The translations under genes were made by a program, and so were the position numbers. From Eisenbergiella tayi (lineage in GTDB: Bacteria > Bacillota > Clostridia > Lachnospirales > Lachnospiraceae): a stretch of DNA of 43,058 nucleotides. Shown one piece after another: positions 22,845 to 31,273 of the stretch (the first letter of the stretch is position 1; each line of letters begins with the position of its first letter). Location: the NCBI RefSeq assembly GCF_001881565.1, contig NZ_MPDJ01000017.1, positions 1 to 43,058 of the forward strand. Reading direction: 5' to 3'. Under the pieces are notes generated by a model, which was given only the letters and a program-made list of their open reading frames with translations, was not told the DNA's origin and did not search any database.

Positions 22845-23774
22845 CTAAAAAATCGAACTTCCCCTCACTTTTTTCACGATAAAATTAGCTATCAGCAGCA
22901 GGCCGACGCTGAGCACGGACTTCATCATACTCATAGCCGTACCAAACGCATAGTTCCCCTGCACAATACCCATTTTATAGGTATAGGTGTCAATCACCTC
23001 CAGCTTATCCAGTACCATGGCATTCCCGAATACATAGTACTGCTCAAAGCCTGCCCCGGACAGCACATTTCCCAAGCCCAGGACAAGCAGCACCACAAAG
23101 GTGGACACCAGGCCCGGCACCGTGATATGCAGGATTTTCTGGAACCGGCCCGCGCCATCCACCTCCGCCGCCTCATAAAGCTGTGTATCGATCCCCGCAA
23201 TGGCGGAAAGATAGAGAATAGCGCTGTAGCCGATGTTTTTAAATAAATAGGTAAATGTCTGTACGGTCCAGGCTATTTTAGGATTGGTGAGTACATTAAG
23301 AGGCTGGTCTATCACATGCAGCTTTTCGTAAAGCAGTGTATTGAGCATACCGTCCGACGGGGATAAAATGGTGACAAACGCCAGATACAGGAGAACGTAA
23401 GAAATAAAATAAGGGATGGTGGAAAAGGTCTGCACCAGCTTCCGGAACTTCGGCGCCCTGATTTCATTCAGAAGAATGGCGAATACCGCCGGAAGAGGCA
23501 GCGTGAGTATGATGAGCCCGCTGAGCACAAACGTATTTTTCACCACATTCAGCACCTGTTCCCCATTGCTGAAAAAGAACCGGAAATTCTGAAGTCCCAC
23601 AAATTCCAGCTTATTCAGGGGGATACCCGGATAATACTTAAAAAAAGATATCACCCAGCCTAACAGAGGGACATAGCAGAAGGCGGTAATGAAGAGGAGA
23701 AAGGGTACACTAATCAGAAACAGCTTCCTTCGGACAGCTGCCTTGTTATTTACGGCTTTGCTTTTTGTTCTCAA
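22845..23774 (-). CDS. CUT1-family sugar ABC permease, LplB-like
   Basis: A 309-aa membrane permease, first of the pair. The N-terminal helix (about 18-38; LFLISVPFLLFITAFCYVPLLGW) and the EAA loop LYEAAEVDGAGRFQKILHITVPG (about 207-229) are typical of LplB. The product lies in the cytoplasmic membrane and passes the sugar delivered by the LplA-like lipoprotein. It starts 91 bp after the binding-protein gene, and a hairpin lies in that gap. Confidence 0.92.
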   Translation of the reverse strand: MRTKSKAVNNKAAVRRKLFLISVPFLLFITAFCYVPLLGWVISFFKYYPGIPLNKLEFVGLQNFRFFFSNGEQVLNVVKNTFVLSGLIILTLPLPAVFAILLNEIRAPKFRKLVQTFSTIPYFISYVLLYLAFVTILSPSDGMLNTLLYEKLHVIDQPLNVLTNPKIAWTVQTFTYLFKNIGYSAILYLSAIAGIDTQLYEAAEVDGAGRFQKILHITVPGLVSTFVVLLVLGLGNVLSGAGFEQYYVFGNAMVLDKLEVIDTYTYKMGIVQGNYAFGTAMSMMKSVLSVGLLLIANFIVKKVRGSSIF

Positions 23775-23797
23775 ATCTAATATACCTCCATAGGATC

Positions 23798-23825
23798 TCC
23801 GGGACCTGCTCTCACAGATCCCGGA
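23798..23825 (-). repeat. Intercistronic hairpin after the binding-protein gene
   Basis: Stem TCCGGGA / TCCCGGA (23798-23804, 23819-23825), 14-nt loop and no T tract. Hairpins here in solute-binding-protein operons often protect the upstream mRNA so that binding protein exceeds permease. Confidence 0.5.
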
Positions 23826-23865
23826 TACTTTTCAGACCAGGCAGATTCCGTTCATGCCCTGTTAA

Positions 23866-25692
23866 CTATTCCACGCCATAGGCTTTCATAGCCTGATCGA
23901 TGAGGGGATCCAAATCTGTATGGAGCTGGGCAAAACGATCCTGATACCATTTCACCACATCATCCACGCCCAGTTCTCCTACCTTTTCCATCGCCTCGTT
24001 CTGTAATGCTTCGTACTCCGCATCATCCTTTGCATAAATCATCTTAAAGATCTGCTTATACATATATTCATTGATCTGTGCATACTTCTGCTTGATGTCA
24101 TCCGGCTTGGAACCGATACCGCTGGTATAAGTGGACCAGATAACGTTGGGAAGCTTTTCTCCTGCCCTGTTCTTATATTGGGTAAAATAGTCGGTGAAGC
24201 TTTCCGTGCCATAAAAGCTTAAAGCATCCTTTTTCACTGCGGAATAATTGTCCACATTGGGAATCTGTTCCGGCTGGATATAATATCCGTTGCTGTCCAC
24301 GTCGATATGCTGGAACGCATTGATACCCGCATATTTCCACTTTCCGTAGGTCTCCGCCATATCCACAGTGCCGCCGGCGTTATCATCCAGATACTGCTGT
24401 GTCACCGAAGGCACATCGCCGTCCATCGTATAGGCCATTCCTTCCGCTCCCTGGGTGATCATGCGGGAACCTTCCTCGGACATACACCAGTCAAGGAACT
24501 GAATCGCTTTTTCAGGGTACTTGCATTTGCTGGTTATGGCAAATTCATTGCCTCCCACCACAGACTCCCAATAAACGGAAAGAGATACCACATCTTCAAG
24601 GGGCCTCATGGGCATATAACCCGCATCCTTCATTCCCAGCCCGTCCAGGATAGCTTCTTTGTTCATTACCTGCCATCCGTTGACAGCGGAAAGATAAGCG
24701 CCCTTATTGATCTTTTCCGTATACTCCGCGCTGCTCATGGTCACCGCGCCGGGATCCAGGATCCCCATCTGATTCGCCTTATAATACAGCTTTACGCCGT
24801 TCCAGAAAAAGCTGTCCGGATCCTGAAGAGGCGCTTCCACCTGTTTGGTTGCATGGTTCAGATAAACGGCATAATTCCCTTCCAGAGGCTCATACCCCTT
24901 GCTCAGCGGATAATCCCGGTTCACAAAACCATCCCCCATTCCCTGGGGATCCGCAAAAGCGCCGCCTATGGCATATACCTTTTCCCCTCCGGGAGTCTCC
25001 GGATAGCTGTCCTGCATTTCTTTCAGCATCTCCAGATAGTCCTCATCGGTTTCCACATCCGGGTATCCCATTTCTTTATATAAATCCCAGCGCACCCAGT
25101 TAGCCGCGCCCGGAAGCTGATCCAGGCCCATGCCTCCCCAGCCGCCCACACTGTAGAACTTTCCGTCATTGTACATATGCTCCCGGCGGTAATCGTTCCG
25201 GATGGTAAGTCTGGGGTCCGTTGACAGATTTTCCGTATATTCTGCCACCAAATCATCCAGCGGGATAATCATTCCGGCCTCCACGGCCCGGTTTAAATTA
25301 TTCAGGATTTCCGGGTTGCCTGACGGGGAACCGAAATCCATAATATCATCCAGATCATTGCTGGCAAGCTTTGTGGCAAGCAGTTCATTAAAGGTACTCG
25401 TCTGAGCCGTTGTATTTCCCAGGCTGGAATCCACGGTAAGCTCGATCCGGATTCCCAGCTTTTCCTCTATGTACTTGGCAACCGGATCCTCCTGAAGCCC
25501 GGTATATTTGGACTGGTTACGGATAAACATTTTCAGGGTAACTACCTCATCCTGTCCCGCCGCTTCCTGCCCTCCGTTGTCATTTCCCGCTGTGCCGGAA
25601 GCCGTTTCGCCGCCCTTCCCGCACCCGGCCAGGGATGCCGTCATAACTGCCGCCAAAAGCATGGCAAGAATTCTTTTTCCGTTCTTTCTCAT
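23866..25692 (-). CDS. LplA-like extracellular sugar-binding lipoprotein
   Basis: A 608-aa solute-binding protein of the large (about 500-600 aa) LplA/YtcQ class. The signal peptide with lipobox SLAGC (Cys at about residue 24) anchors it to the outer face of the membrane, and a Gly/Ala/Glu linker follows. Large size and aromatic-rich content suit capture of oligosaccharides. It is first in the operon with two permeases, GH95 fucosidase and GH2 mannosidase, so fucosylated or mannose-containing host or plant glycans are the expected ligand; this is inference from neighbours. The start at 25692 has GAGGGGAG about 10 bases upstream. Confidence 0.9.
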   Translation of the reverse strand: MRKNGKRILAMLLAAVMTASLAGCGKGGETASGTAGNDNGGQEAAGQDEVVTLKMFIRNQSKYTGLQEDPVAKYIEEKLGIRIELTVDSSLGNTTAQTSTFNELLATKLASNDLDDIMDFGSPSGNPEILNNLNRAVEAGMIIPLDDLVAEYTENLSTDPRLTIRNDYRREHMYNDGKFYSVGGWGGMGLDQLPGAANWVRWDLYKEMGYPDVETDEDYLEMLKEMQDSYPETPGGEKVYAIGGAFADPQGMGDGFVNRDYPLSKGYEPLEGNYAVYLNHATKQVEAPLQDPDSFFWNGVKLYYKANQMGILDPGAVTMSSAEYTEKINKGAYLSAVNGWQVMNKEAILDGLGMKDAGYMPMRPLEDVVSLSVYWESVVGGNEFAITSKCKYPEKAIQFLDWCMSEEGSRMITQGAEGMAYTMDGDVPSVTQQYLDDNAGGTVDMAETYGKWKYAGINAFQHIDVDSNGYYIQPEQIPNVDNYSAVKKDALSFYGTESFTDYFTQYKNRAGEKLPNVIWSTYTSGIGSKPDDIKQKYAQINEYMYKQIFKMIYAKDDAEYEALQNEAMEKVGELGVDDVVKWYQDRFAQLHTDLDPLIDQAMKAYGVE

Positions 25693-25773
25693 ATTCTGCT
25701 TAACTCCCCTCTGTGTCCTTTGACACGCGCAATCATTTGTTCCGTAAATTTCCCTGTTTTCCGGCCGGAAGGG

Positions 25774-25826
25774 TGTGTCGGCACAATGCTGTTTCTTTTT
25801 TTTAACTGCCTGTTATCTCCGACACA
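25774..25826. repeat. Spaced inverted repeat in the lplA leader
   Basis: TGTGTCGG (25774-25781) and CCGACACA (25819-25826) form 8-bp arms 37 bp apart, between the predicted promoter and the lplA-like start. It could be a leader stem or a regulator site. Confidence 0.5.
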
Positions 25827-25838
25827 TTTACTATAATC

Positions 25839-25867
25839 ATACTAATTCAAGCTGGCGCAACATACAA
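25839..25867 (-). promoter_or_regulatory. Probable promoter of the lpl/GH95/GH2 operon
   Basis: Minus strand TTGTAT (25862-25867), 17-bp spacer, TAGTAT (25839-25844), within the 309-bp gap 25693-26001. AT-rich DNA lies upstream (25868-25910), where a YesN-type activator could bind. Confidence 0.45.
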
Positions 25868-25911
25868 TTCAAATAATTATATATTATTTTAAAAACTATA
25901 GAATAGACAAA

Positions 25912-25951
25912 AAGGATCTTTCCGCCCGTCCTCCCACGGCAGAAAAATCCT
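25912..25951 (-). terminator. Terminator of the histidine phosphatase gene
   Basis: In the minus direction an imperfect stem GGATTTTTCTGCC / GGGCGGAAAGATCC is followed by TTTTTGTC, 50 bp after the stop codon of the phosphatase gene. Confidence 0.6.
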
Positions 25952-26001
25952 TCTTCACCTATACACTCTATCTTTTTTCCTGACAAAGCAGCTATCCCAC
26001 T

Positions 26002-26724
26002 TTACCCCTGAAAAGGCTCCGTAAAATATCCCATATAGGAAACCGGCTCCCCTCCCGCTCTCAAATGGCCGGTATCCCCCGCCATCTGGCACCGGAAGTA
26101 GGAAGCCCCGTGCTCCCTTTCCTCGGACCCCAGCACCGTTACCGAAGTGGGAGCCAGGAAAAACCCGCTTGTCAGCACCACAGGGGAAATCCCCAGCAGA
26201 TGCCCGCACAGGAACAGCGTCACTCCCATATGGCAGAACAGAACAATCGTGGCGTCCCTGTCCGCCTTCTGTGTCCTGTCCGTCCGGTAAATACCGCCCT
26301 CCCGCACATAACCGTATTTTTCCAGAAGCCCGTCCAGACATTTCCCAATCCGGTGATACTCTTCCTTCACATTGCCGCTCTTCATCACATCCGTGTCCAA
26401 GAAACCGTCTTTATCATACATAGCCGGTATCTTCGTCCAATATTCCGGATAGAAATCCCACGGATGCGCATTATCCCCCCTTAAGGGATCCTTAACCGGC
26501 CCGTGGAACTCCCGGAGCCACTCCATCGTCTCGGCGCTCCTTCCCATCTTTTTAAGGCTCAGAGAAGCCGTATCCTGAGCCCTTCCCAACGGAGACACAT
26601 AAAAATCCGTCACATCCCAGCCGCTGACCCGCTCCGCCAGCAAAGCCGCCTCTCTCCAGCCCTTTTCCGTCAGCGTATCGTTCGCATAATCCGGATCCCC
26701 ATGCCTCACAAAAATAATCCTCAT
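26002..26724 (-). CDS. Histidine phosphatase family protein
   Basis: A 240-aa protein of the phosphoglycerate-mutase-like superfamily. The catalytic RHG motif is at residues 7-9 (IIFVRHGDPDY) and a second conserved His occurs in LFCHMGVT (about 167). Arg in SPLGRAQDTA (about 48) would bind phosphate. The family ranges from phosphoglycerate mutases to sugar-phosphate and alpha-ribazole phosphatases; the substrate cannot be told. It is cytoplasmic, with AAAGGAAAAGG before the ATG. It stands alone downstream of the MATE exporter gene, with its own terminator. Confidence 0.88.
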   Translation of the reverse strand: MRIIFVRHGDPDYANDTLTEKGWREAALLAERVSGWDVTDFYVSPLGRAQDTASLSLKKMGRSAETMEWLREFHGPVKDPLRGDNAHPWDFYPEYWTKIPAMYDKDGFLDTDVMKSGNVKEEYHRIGKCLDGLLEKYGYVREGGIYRTDRTQKADRDATIVLFCHMGVTLFLCGHLLGISPVVLTSGFFLAPTSVTVLGSEEREHGASYFRCQMAGDTGHLRAGGEPVSYMGYFTEPFQG

Positions 26725-26825
26725 CCCTGTCCTTTTCCTTTCCCATATTTATCATCTATTTATCTAAATTCATTCCCTTTCGTCTCAGCCACCGTGTAAC
26801 AGTCCCGGTCCAAGCCGGGAACGCC

Positions 26826-28211
26826 TCACTCCACAAAATTCTGAATCCAGACTCCTTTTTTTACAAGTACAAACCCGATCACACATTTAATGATATCCGC
26901 CAGCTGGCAGATCAGATACAGCGGAACGATCGGCACAGTGGAAAAACGGCTCATCAGGAAGGCAAGGGGAATGCTGACCACCCACATAAACGTACTGTCA
27001 AACAGGAAGGTAATAAAGGTCTTCCCCCCGGATCGAAGCGTGAAATAGCAGGCATGCATAAAGGCCTGTATGGGCATGACAAGGGCGGATATCCAGATAA
27101 ACTGTTCCGCAAGGCGGCGCACCTCATCCGTGGTGTTGTACATCCGCGGGAAAAGCGGCGCTATGACAGCCATGACGGCACCGATACCGATACAGCTCAC
27201 CACAGAGAAGAATATCAATTTGATATCCGTATCCTTGGCCTCTTCCATCTTTCCGGCCCCCAGGAGCTGACCGATAATAATCGCCACGGAATTGCCCAAA
27301 GCGAGGAATACTACGTTAAAAAGATTGGAAATCGTGGATGATATATTAAGCCCTGCGATAACCGCCAGCCCCCGCATGGAATAACACTGCATCATAATTG
27401 CCATCCCTGCGGACCACAGCGTTTCATTCAGCATAAGGGGCAATCCCTTGATGACAATCTGCCCGATAAGATGAGAAGGGATTTTAAGTGTACGGTATAC
27501 CCCTTCCATGTAAGGCGCCTTTTCCCTATGGGTATGGGTCCATATTACCACGATCAGGCATTCCACATACCGGGAAATTACTGTGGCGATTGCCGCTCCC
27601 ACAACTCCAAGGGCCGGGACTCCCAGTTTTCCGTAAATCAGGATGTAATTCAGCACCAGATTCACCAACACTGCCGCAATACCGGCCTTCATGGGAAGCA
27701 AGGTCTCCCCCGACTCCCTCAGCGTACTGGAATACGTCTGGGAAAGGGCATAAGGCAAAAGTCCCAGCAGCATCCACAGTAAATAGCTGTAGCCGAAGGA
27801 AAGTGTTCTTGCCACATCCCCCGCTTCCGAACTTTCATGAAGATAAAGGGAAATCAGGCTTTCCCCGCCGCCGATAAACACAGCGATTCCAATCACTACC
27901 AGAGCGGCGCAGAACCACAGCTTAAAACGGAAGGCATTGCGCACCCCTTCATAGTTTCCGCAGCCGTAAAACTGGGCGCCGAATATTCCCGCTCCCGATA
28001 TGGCGCCGAAAACACAGATATTAAAGACAAACAGCAGCTGGTTCGCCACAGCTACGCCGGACATCTGCTCCGTTCCTACCTGTCCTACCATGATGTTGTC
28101 CAGAAGCCCCACAAAATTGGTGATTCCGTTCTGTATCATAATAGGTACGGCCACCGACAGCACCAGCTTATAAAAATCCTTTGTTCCGATTAGTTTTTTT
28201 CTTATGCTCAC
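26826..28211 (-). CDS. MATE-family efflux transporter
   Basis: A 461-aa membrane exporter with about 12 helices in two homologous halves (MatE domains about 14-175 and 240-400). The N-terminal signature AVPIMIQNGITNFVGLLDNIMVGQVG is typical. Such pumps export cationic drugs or metabolites using Na+ or H+. The start is GTG at 28211 with GGGG about 10 bases upstream, a weak site. Substrate is not predictable from sequence. It follows the epimerase-like gene by 136 bp, and a long hairpin lies in that gap. Confidence 0.92.
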   Translation of the reverse strand: MSIRKKLIGTKDFYKLVLSVAVPIMIQNGITNFVGLLDNIMVGQVGTEQMSGVAVANQLLFVFNICVFGAISGAGIFGAQFYGCGNYEGVRNAFRFKLWFCAALVVIGIAVFIGGGESLISLYLHESSEAGDVARTLSFGYSYLLWMLLGLLPYALSQTYSSTLRESGETLLPMKAGIAAVLVNLVLNYILIYGKLGVPALGVVGAAIATVISRYVECLIVVIWTHTHREKAPYMEGVYRTLKIPSHLIGQIVIKGLPLMLNETLWSAGMAIMMQCYSMRGLAVIAGLNISSTISNLFNVVFLALGNSVAIIIGQLLGAGKMEEAKDTDIKLIFFSVVSCIGIGAVMAVIAPLFPRMYNTTDEVRRLAEQFIWISALVMPIQAFMHACYFTLRSGGKTFITFLFDSTFMWVVSIPLAFLMSRFSTVPIVPLYLICQLADIIKCVIGFVLVKKGVWIQNFVE

Positions 28212-28243
28212 TATCTCAATCCCCTGTTGTCAAGATAACAGCC

Positions 28244-28298
28244 CCGTACCTGCAGCCAGGCCATAAGCTCATATGGCCTGACTTTCCTCATAGTACGG
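28244..28298. repeat. Two-part inverted repeat upstream of the MATE gene
   Basis: Inner perfect stem CAGGCCATA / TATGGCCTG (28257-28265, 28272-28280) and outer CCGTAC / GTACGG (28244-28249, 28293-28298). There is no T tract. It lies between the epimerase stop and the MATE start and could be a terminator-like barrier or leader structure. Confidence 0.55.
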
Positions 28299-28347
28299 AG
28301 CTGCCTTTACGTTATCATTTTAAAGAAACGGATATCCGTTCATTTTC

Positions 28348-29223
28348 CTACACAATAATATGGTAGGAAGCATTGAATTCACCGCCTTCTTCCAGCATAT
28401 TGCCCCATTCCCGCTCCTCAATCGTCCCCCGGAAATCCTTGTGGTCACATCTGCCGTACCAGGGCTCGATACAGATAAACGGCGCCTTCTTTCCCGGAGG
28501 CGACCATAGGCCGAAAAGAGGCGCGTCAAACTGCATCGTCACAAATGCGTCTCCCGACGGATCCAGCAGCCTCACCTCATGGGCCTGTCCGCCCTCCACG
28601 ACAAGAGCGTCCTGATCAAACAGCTCTTCCGTTATGGGAAGTGTGCCCTCATCCAGGAAATATTCCTCATGATCATCCGTAGCCAGGCCATCCGGACCGA
28701 TAATTCTGGTTTCTAGAGGCTCTCCAGAATCAAACCAGAAGCTGTAGCCCTCCTTATTCCCTTCCTCATTCAGCGGACAGGCAAAAGCCGGATGTCCCCC
28801 TATGGAAAAATACATGGTTTCTTTTCCCGTATTTTTTACTCTCCAGAGTACTTCCACCTCTCTGCCGGACAAACGATATCCCAGCTCCAGACGGAAATCA
28901 AAGGGGTAGCATTCCCTTGTTGTCTCGTCGGAATCCAGTGCAAACCAGGCTTCCTCATCCGTTTGGGACACCAGGGTAAATTCCCTGTCTCTGGCAAAGC
29001 CATGCTGTGACAGCGGATACGCCTTCCCTTCATAAACGGCCTGCTTATTCCGGTAATTCCCCACCAGAGGGAAAAGCACCGGTGAAACCCGTTTCCAAAA
29101 AGCCGGATCCCCGCTCCACATATATTCCCTGCCGCTTTTTATATCCTTTAAGGATTTCAGCTCCGCACCCAGCAAAGCGATGCGGACAGCTATTTCCTCA
29201 TTATGAAGTTCATAATCCCCCAT
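28348..29223 (-). CDS. Aldose 1-epimerase family protein, LacX-like
   Basis: A 291-aa protein with the galactose-mutarotase-like fold. It has HGFARDREF (His about 73), SIGGHPAF (about 145) and CIEPWYGRCD (Glu about 258), the LacX/YeaD-like subgroup pattern. These proteins probably act on free or phosphorylated hexose anomers. It is cytoplasmic. It begins 19 bp after the HdeD-like gene stop and is probably co-transcribed. It belongs to a different subgroup from the epimerase-like protein at 2858-3778. Confidence 0.88.
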   Translation of the reverse strand: MGDYELHNEEIAVRIALLGAELKSLKDIKSGREYMWSGDPAFWKRVSPVLFPLVGNYRNKQAVYEGKAYPLSQHGFARDREFTLVSQTDEEAWFALDSDETTRECYPFDFRLELGYRLSGREVEVLWRVKNTGKETMYFSIGGHPAFACPLNEEGNKEGYSFWFDSGEPLETRIIGPDGLATDDHEEYFLDEGTLPITEELFDQDALVVEGGQAHEVRLLDPSGDAFVTMQFDAPLFGLWSPPGKKAPFICIEPWYGRCDHKDFRGTIEEREWGNMLEEGGEFNASYHIIV

Positions 29224-29242
29224 ACCTTTTCTCCTTCTTTAG

Positions 29243-29848
29243 TCAATCGATAATATCATCCCTGTCCCGGAAGCTCTCCTCCATGCTGTCTTCCACGGTT
29301 TCCCTGATTTGTCTGGTGATTCTGCGCGCTCTGGAGAAAATCCACAGATCGGACACCCCGTCAAACACCAGAAATACCCCGATAAACTTTATGGCAATGC
29401 TCATGGCTTCAAACGGATTCCACAGAAGAATGCCGCCCAGCACGATGGTCAGGCCGGCGAACAGCAGCGCCAGCCACCAGAAACCGTATTTTGCCCGGCC
29501 TAAAAATACCGCCTGCTGCAGATCATAAAATCCGTGAAGGACGAGAATAATTCCTACAATCACCGGAATCAGCCCGATGACAAAATCCGGCTTCAGCAGA
29601 ATCCAAACGCCGATAACCACAAATACGATGGTAAGAACCAGATGCACCTGCTTTATAAAGGTACCGGAGGGCGTGGAAAGAAAGCTGACAAAATAGATGA
29701 TCCCCATCAGCACCAGAATGGCCCCCAGGACCATACATGCGATGCGCGCCGACATATCCGGCCATACAAACAGCACCGCGCCGCAAAGGATACAGAACAG
29801 CGCCGTAAGAATAAAATTGAGCTTCAGCTCCTGCACAAAATTTTTCAT
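29243..29848 (-). CDS. HdeD-like (DUF308) membrane protein
   Basis: A 201-aa membrane protein with six hydrophobic segments arranged as three pairs (about 10-30, 35-57, 67-85, 90-110, 122-140, 147-168). Repeated glycine-rich helices such as MVLGAILVLMGIIYFV and IPVIVGIILVLHGFYDL are typical of the HdeD/DUF308 family. The tail is charged and acidic (RETVEDSMEESFRDRDDIID). HdeD is linked to acid tolerance in enteric bacteria; the role in Clostridia is unknown. The start at 29848 follows AAAGGGGGAG. Confidence 0.88.
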   Translation of the reverse strand: MKNFVQELKLNFILTALFCILCGAVLFVWPDMSARIACMVLGAILVLMGIIYFVSFLSTPSGTFIKQVHLVLTIVFVVIGVWILLKPDFVIGLIPVIVGIILVLHGFYDLQQAVFLGRAKYGFWWLALLFAGLTIVLGGILLWNPFEAMSIAIKFIGVFLVFDGVSDLWIFSRARRITRQIRETVEDSMEESFRDRDDIID

Positions 29849-29900
29849 AGGAAACTCCCCCTTTCAATTACTCTTAACTTACTCCCCCTGCCATTCCGTG

Positions 29901-30446
29901 TCAAGGGATTCCCTCCTTTTCCCGCGGCCCCGCCGGTGCCCGGAAAGAAGCCTTCTTCCGCTCGAGCAGCCGGAACATCAGATATCCCAGCATGGCCCCG
30001 AAACAATTCAGCAGAATATCATCCACATCAAATGCCCCGAAGGCGGAAAAAAGCTGAAACACCTCTATCCCCGTCACAAAAAGAAAGGCATTGCACAGCA
30101 CTCGCCACCAGGAACGATAGATAGGATCCGTCCAGGGAAGAAGTATACCGAAGGGCACAAAAATCCCCACATTACCAGCCAGGTTTTCAAAGCTGTTCAG
30201 CCTGTCATGATATATGATATACATGCGTACTGTTTTGAAAAGAGTAAAATTGGCAGTTTCCAGCCCCTCCAGAATGATCCCCTTCTCCCAGGTATCCATA
30301 ATTTCCTTCAGGTGCTCCCAGGGATATTTGAAAATAATAAGCTTTATCGTAACGGCCAGGTAAACCAAAAACACAGCCCTGCGTATTTTCTTTTGCTTTT
30401 CTGTGTCCTTTATCTGCGTGGTAATACTTTGCTCCGGCTTACCCAC
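29901..30446 (-). CDS. VanZ-like family membrane protein
   Basis: A 181-aa protein with four hydrophobic segments and the VanZ motifs NLAGNVGIFVPFGILLP (about 87-103) and IEVFQLFSAFGAFDVDDILLNCFGAMLGY (about 126-154). VanZ of enterococci gives low-level teicoplanin resistance; most homologues, including this one, have no proven role and lie outside van clusters. The start is GTG at 30446 after AAAGGAAACA. The N-terminus is a charged cytosolic stretch. Confidence 0.9.
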   Translation of the reverse strand: MGKPEQSITTQIKDTEKQKKIRRAVFLVYLAVTIKLIIFKYPWEHLKEIMDTWEKGIILEGLETANFTLFKTVRMYIIYHDRLNSFENLAGNVGIFVPFGILLPWTDPIYRSWWRVLCNAFLFVTGIEVFQLFSAFGAFDVDDILLNCFGAMLGYLMFRLLERKKASFRAPAGPREKEGIP

Positions 30447-30502
30447 ACTGTTTCCTTTCTGTTATCAGCCAATTCTGCGCGCACCCGTCCGGCTCATTGC
30501 CC

Positions 30503-31273
30503 TCAGGAATAACGGACTTCCATCAAAGCCAGCCCGCAGGCCGGTACAAGAGGCCCTGCACATTCCCTGGAACCGCTTTCCAGGATCGCAGTCATATCCT
30601 CCGGCTTTTTTGCCCCGGTTCCCACTTCCAGAAGCGTACCCATAAGGATGCGTACCATATGATATAAAAAGCCATTTCCGCTGAAGGTGAAATGTATTTC
30701 GTCCCCCACACGGTCGATCTGAATGGAATCAACGGTACGCACCGTTGATTTTTTTCCTTTTTTTGCCGAAGTAAATGCCTTGAAATCATGGCTTCCGGTC
30801 AAAAGGATCGCCGCCCGGCGCATGGCTTCCATGTCCAGATGCTCCGGGACCTGATAGACATACCTTCTTTCAAATATATGTGGCACGGCATTGTTTAACA
30901 CCCTGTACCGGTATGTTTTGCTTTTGGCATTGAGCCGGCTGTGAAAACGTTCCGGTACCTCTTCCACAGAAATCACCCCGATATCCTCCGGCAGATAGCT
31001 GTTTATTTTCTCCATAAGCGCTTCCGGCGTGTCATCCGTATCCATATGGAAATTGGCGACCTGGCCATAGGCATGGACTCCGGCATCCGTCCTGCCGGAG
31101 CCCTGGATTTCCACAGGCTTTCCGGCTATCCGGGAAAGAAGGCGCTCCAGCTTCCCCTGTATGGTATTCTCAGGAGAAGCGGAGGAAGAGGAATCCCCTT
31201 CTCCCTTTCCCTGTTTCTGCCAGCCCTTGTATCTGGTTCCTTCATATTGAAGTACTATTTTAAAATTACGCAA
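30503..31273 (-). CDS. truA: tRNA pseudouridine synthase A
   Basis: A 256-aa TruA, the normal length. It makes pseudouridine at positions 38-40 of the anticodon arm of tRNAs. The catalytic Asp is D63 in GSGRTDAGVHA, and the second half carries FRHYE-like region features and FLYHMVRILMGTLLEVG. A low-complexity insert (GKGEGDSSSSASPEN, about 22-36) follows the first strand. The start is TTG at 31273, directly after the TGA of the dehydrogenase gene, with GGGAGG inside that gene's end, so translation is coupled. Confidence 0.93.
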   Translation of the reverse strand: MRNFKIVLQYEGTRYKGWQKQGKGEGDSSSSASPENTIQGKLERLLSRIAGKPVEIQGSGRTDAGVHAYGQVANFHMDTDDTPEALMEKINSYLPEDIGVISVEEVPERFHSRLNAKSKTYRYRVLNNAVPHIFERRYVYQVPEHLDMEAMRRAAILLTGSHDFKAFTSAKKGKKSTVRTVDSIQIDRVGDEIHFTFSGNGFLYHMVRILMGTLLEVGTGAKKPEDMTAILESGSRECAGPLVPACGLALMEVRYS

